Shown piece after piece: positions 22,057 to 24,680 of a DNA stretch of 24,680 nt (positions within the stretch are counted from its first letter, which is position 1; every line of letters starts with the position of its first letter). The notes below the pieces were generated by a model. That model did not search any database, was not told where the DNA came from, and was given only the letters and a program-made list of their open reading frames with translations. This DNA comes from an uncultured Lachnospiraceae bacterium (GTDB lineage: Bacteria; Bacillota; Clostridia; Lachnospirales; Lachnospiraceae): assembly GCA_910588755.1 (NCBI GenBank), contig CAJUQZ010000054.1, forward strand, positions 1 to 24,680. The letters are read 5' to 3'. The position numbers and the translations under genes are program-made.

Positions 22057-22092
22057 CAAAAAAGAATAATCTCTTTTTTTGGAACTTTTTTT
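22053..22092 (+). terminator. Leader terminator (attenuator) upstream of glnA
   Basis: GTTCCAAAAAAGA (22053-22065) pairs with TCTTTTTTTGGAAC (22072-22085, one extra U) over an ATAATC loop and is followed by seven T (22086-22092). This is a good intrinsic terminator 95 bp before the glnA start codon, and it faces the gene. Expression of glnA therefore requires read-through or antitermination. Downstream, ATAAAC...GTTTAT with an inner CGCAC-AGAAT-GTGCG stem (22101-22134) forms a further leader hairpin. Confidence 0.8.
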
Positions 22093-22186
22093 GTAGACAG
22101 ATAAACGTTATAACGCACAGAATGTGCGGTTTATGGTACAGAAATACAGTAGGGCATCATGATGAATGGAAAGCGAGGAAATCAAT

Positions 22187-24298
22187 ATGAGCGAAGCATT
22201 AAACGTGGAAAAAATCTTTGGTGAGAAAGTCTTTACGATTGAAAAGATGAAGGAGCGGCTCACCAGGAAGGTATTTCTGGAAGTGAAGCGGGTTATGGAT
22301 CACGGCGGGGAGCTCTCCATGACGACGGCCGATGTCGTGGCAAAGGCGATGAAGGACTGGGCGGTGGAGAACGGCGCGACGCATTACACGCACTGGTTCC
22401 AGCCGCTCACGGGTATCACGGCTGAGAAGCATGACTCCTTTGTATCGCACCCTGATGTGGAGGGAAAGATGCTGATGGAGTTCTCAGGAAAGGAGCTCAT
22501 AAAGGGAGAGCCGGATGCTTCCTCATTCCCGTCAGGCGGCTTGCGCGCGACATTTGAGGCGCGGGGCTACACGGCGTGGGATATCACGTCGCCAGCCTTT
22601 TTAAAGGAGTCCGGCTGTGGCGTGATTCTCTGTATTCCGACTGCATTCTGCTCCTACACAGGTGAGGCGCTTGACAAGAAGACACCGCTTTTGCGCTCGA
22701 TGGAGGCGCTTAGCGAGCAGGCGCTGCGCATCGTAAAACTGTTTGGAAACAAGGAAGCCACGAAGGTTACGGCTTCTGTGGGGCCTGAGCAGGAGTATTT
22801 TCTGGTGGATAAGGACCTTTATCTGCAGAGAAAAGACCTGATGTTTGCAGGGCGTACCCTATTTGGCGCACCGGCACCCAAGGGGCAGGAGATGGAGGAT
22901 CACTACTTTGGTGTCATCAAGGAGCGCGTAGGCGCATATATGAAAGACCTGAACGAGGAGCTCTGGAAGCTGGGTGTCACAGCAAAGACGCAGCACAATG
23001 AGGTTGCTCCCGCACAGCATGAGCTAGCGCCCATCTATGAGACAGCAAATATCGCAGTGGACCACAACCAGCTGGTGATGGAGGCGATGAAGCGTGTTGC
23101 CTACAAGCATGATTTGAGATGCCTGCTTCACGAGAAGCCTTATGCGGGTGTCAATGGTTCCGGCAAGCACAACAACTGGTCTATCACGACGGACAACGGC
23201 GAAAACCTGCTTGATCCGGGCGATACCCCGAACAAGAATATCCAGTTTTTGCTGGTGCTGGCGTGCATTCTGAGGGCGGTGGACAGACACGGGGATCTGC
23301 TGCGCCAGTCGGCGTCCGATGTGGGAAACGATCACAGACTTGGTGCGAACGAGGCGCCCCCTGCAATCATCTCCGTATTCTTAGGCGACCAGCTTGAGGA
23401 CGTTGTAAAGCAGCTTGTGGAGACAGGCGATGCGGCGAAGGTAAAGCAGGGCGGAAAGCTGGAGACAGGTGTGTCCACACTCCCTGATTTCGAGAAGGAT
23501 GCGACTGACAGAAACAGGACTTCTCCGTTTGCCTTTACGGGCAATAAGTTTGAGTTCCGTATGGTGGGCTCGGCGGATTCGATTGCAAGTCCTAACACCA
23601 CGCTCAATGCAATCGTTGCAGAGGCGTTCTGTGAGGCGGCGGACAGACTGGAAAAGGCAGAAGATTTTGACCTGGAAGTACATGACATTATCAAGGAGTA
23701 CATGACAATGCACCAGCGGATTATCTTTAATGGTGACGGCTATTCTGATGAGTGGGTTGCAGAGGCAGCAAGGCGTGGACTGCCTAACATTAAATCCATG
23801 ATCGAGGCTGCCTGCACGATCACGACGGATAAGGCAGTGGCATTGTTTGAGAAATTTGGTATCTTTACGAGAGTGGAGCTTGAGTCACGCGAGGAGATTA
23901 TCTATGAGACCTATGCAAAGACGATCAACATTGAGGCGCTCACGATGATTGATATGGCTGGAAAGGATATCATTCCGGCGGTGGCATCCTATGCGGGAGA
24001 CCTTGCAAATGCTGTGCTTGCAATTAAGGAGGCAGGGGCGACGGCTGCTGCTCAGGTGGAAATGCTGAATGAAGTTGACGGGCTTCTGGCTGAGGCGAAG
24101 AAGGCGCTCAACACGTTAAAGGCGGTGGAGGCAGAGGCGTCTAAGATTTCAAATGCAAAGGAACTGGCGTTCTATTATAAAGATACCGTTAAGGTGGCGA
24201 TGGATGCATTGCGCGTGCCGATTGATAAGCTGGAGATGATCGTGGACAGCAATATTTGGCCGATTCCTACATATGGCGATCTGATGTTCGAGGTATAA
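22187..24298 (+). CDS. glnA: Glutamine synthetase type III
   Basis: This GSIII enzyme (also called GlnN) makes glutamine from glutamate, ammonia and ATP and is the entry point of nitrogen into metabolism. The 703-residue size separates it from type I (about 450-470). Motifs seen are the N-terminal THWFQPLTGITAEKHDSF, the metal-ligand VGPEQEYFLVD, EVAPAQHELAPIYE, the ATP-site region KPYAGVNGSGKHNNWS, and NKFEFRMVGSADSIASPNT, with a long helical C-terminal region. ATG 22187 was chosen because GAGGA lies about 8 nt upstream; an in-frame ATG at 22166 adds seven residues and overlaps that site. It is monogenic, with its own leader attenuator and a strong terminator after it. No glnR, glnB or ANTAR gene is in the window. 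Confidence 0.96.
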   Translation: MSEALNVEKIFGEKVFTIEKMKERLTRKVFLEVKRVMDHGGELSMTTADVVAKAMKDWAVENGATHYTHWFQPLTGITAEKHDSFVSHPDVEGKMLMEFSGKELIKGEPDASSFPSGGLRATFEARGYTAWDITSPAFLKESGCGVILCIPTAFCSYTGEALDKKTPLLRSMEALSEQALRIVKLFGNKEATKVTASVGPEQEYFLVDKDLYLQRKDLMFAGRTLFGAPAPKGQEMEDHYFGVIKERVGAYMKDLNEELWKLGVTAKTQHNEVAPAQHELAPIYETANIAVDHNQLVMEAMKRVAYKHDLRCLLHEKPYAGVNGSGKHNNWSITTDNGENLLDPGDTPNKNIQFLLVLACILRAVDRHGDLLRQSASDVGNDHRLGANEAPPAIISVFLGDQLEDVVKQLVETGDAAKVKQGGKLETGVSTLPDFEKDATDRNRTSPFAFTGNKFEFRMVGSADSIASPNTTLNAIVAEAFCEAADRLEKAEDFDLEVHDIIKEYMTMHQRIIFNGDGYSDEWVAEAARRGLPNIKSMIEAACTITTDKAVALFEKFGIFTRVELESREEIIYETYAKTINIEALTMIDMAGKDIIPAVASYAGDLANAVLAIKEAGATAAAQVEMLNEVDGLLAEAKKALNTLKAVEAEASKISNAKELAFYYKDTVKVAMDALRVPIDKLEMIVDSNIWPIPTYGDLMFEV

Positions 24299-24335
24299 GG
24301 CTCGTTTGATATAATGGGCAGAATAAAAGCATAAT

Positions 24336-24374
24336 AAAAATTCATCCGGCAGGGGGGCTGTCGGATGAATTTTT
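24336..24374 (+). terminator. Terminator of glnA
   Basis: AAAAATTCATCCGGCAG (24336-24352) and CTGTCGGATGAATTTTT (24358-24374) form a 17-bp stem (one G-U) with a GGGGG loop, ending in five T. It is A/T symmetric, so it could act on both strands. A group IIC intron end starts 3 bp beyond the stem. Confidence 0.95.
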
Positions 24375-24377
24375 ATG

Positions 24378-24520
24378 GTGTGCCCGGCGGGCGCACGTTC
24401 TAAGGGATGAAAGTCCCTGATCCGCCCGGCAGTGGGAGGGATGCAGCCAAAGGCAAGAGCGTCATCGTGAGGTGGGGGTTGAAGGAAGCTGGTTAAAGAC
24501 GCAGGGAAAGTCCAGCTAAG
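24378..24520 (+). mobile_element. 5' end of a group IIC intron
   Basis: The segment begins GTGTGCCCGGC, the conserved 5' end of group II introns (GUGYG). It continues with AGGGATGAAAGTCCCTGA, GGCAAGAGCGTC and TTGAAGGAAGCTGG, in the same order and spacing as domain I of the Oceanobacillus iheyensis group IIC intron as I recall it. Insertion a few bases after a terminator stem is the known target preference of class C. After about 24520 the match fades, and no reverse-transcriptase frame or domain V is seen before the window ends. It is probably a truncated remnant, although continuation with a diverged interior beyond the window cannot be excluded. Confidence 0.8.
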
Positions 24521-24680
24521 AAATGTCAATAGGTAACTTTCTTCCTAACCTTTTTTGTTATCTGTTCCTCGGCTATCCGCTTGAATACCGTTTTCATTTT
24601 TTCAGTGCCTACATAGTGTCATTTCACGATTATTTTTGTGGGTGGGTGCTGTCGGGTGGCTCTATGCTGTGTACTGTTGT
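24521..24680. other. Unassigned sequence after the intron end
   Basis: The last 160 bases contain no recognisable gene. It is T-rich on the plus strand. The only minus-strand frame with an ATG (24597-24526) gives 23 residues, rich in Lys, without a clear ribosome site. A longer minus-strand frame entering from the right edge is broken by TGA at 24621-24619, so this may be the decayed end of another gene or element. Confidence 0.4.

Noticed and set aside
21971..22186. Glutamine riboswitch (glnA or downstream-peptide motif)
   Set aside because: I could not match the conserved core of those motifs. The visible structure is a terminator with competing hairpins, so a named riboswitch is not supported.
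24301..24320. TATAAT at 24310-24315 as a promoter
   Set aside because: A perfect -10 hexamer, but no acceptable -35 lies 16-18 bp upstream and no gene follows before the terminator.
24526..24597. 23-residue minus-strand frame near the right edge
   Set aside because: Too short, no clear ribosome binding site, and a stop (TGA at 24621-24619) blocks extension; not enough to call a gene.

Overview
The window looks like chromosomal DNA of a Gram-positive Clostridia member, most probably Lachnospiraceae (inference). The signs are an hrcA-grpE-dnaK-dnaJ heat-shock cluster, ribonuclease J, IreB, a type III glutamine synthetase, strong AGGAGG-type ribosome binding sites, some TTG/GTG starts, and low-to-moderate G+C with AT-rich intergenic regions. 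No rRNA, tRNA or CRISPR array was seen.

Region 1 (1-5250) is the heat-shock cluster hrcA-grpE-dnaK-dnaJ. It is preceded by three 43-bp tandem repeats. dnaJ is interrupted by an in-frame TAG where family members usually have Glu, so full-length DnaJ cannot be read from this sequence. A long hairpin terminator closes the cluster.

Region 2 (5250-9550) is an accessory block placed between dnaJ and prmA, genes that are adjacent in Bacillus subtilis. It holds a secreted VIT/von Willebrand A protein with a C-terminal sorting signal (AEPSE, a hydrophobic helix, then a basic tail). Next comes an exosortase-family transpeptidase with its Cys-Arg-His triad, and a convergent YD-repeat lipoprotein. The first two genes look like a one-enzyme, one-substrate surface-protein processing system. 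Helically phased 11-bp repeats lie over its predicted promoter, and four 13-bp repeats lie in the 5' leader of the lipoprotein gene.

Region 3 (9600-16533) resumes the conserved order prmA-rsmE-...-mtaB. Inserted between rsmE and mtaB are a DinJ/YafQ toxin-antitoxin pair whose toxin has lost its last residues to a stop codon, a cysteine desulfurase with its partner ThiI (tRNA 4-thiouridine), and a divergent HPr-like protein lacking the phosphorylatable histidine. The mtaB promoter carries a 20-bp palindrome exactly between -35 and -10.

Region 4 (16534-21950) is an operon resembling the B. subtilis yrzL-yrrK-yrzB-yrrL-yrrM-yrrO order: ireB, ruvX/yqgF, a DUF1292 gene, an inserted RNase J, a short MltG-like membrane protein, trmR and trhP. 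With thiI and mtaB the window holds four tRNA-modification genes, plus two methyltransferases acting on the ribosome (PrmA, RsmE).

Region 5 (21950-24680) is a type III glutamine synthetase gene behind a leader that can form either an intrinsic terminator or competing small hairpins, which suggests transcription attenuation. A strong terminator follows glnA. Immediately beyond it is the 5' end of a group IIC intron, a class known to insert after terminators; the intron appears to break off after about 140 bases.
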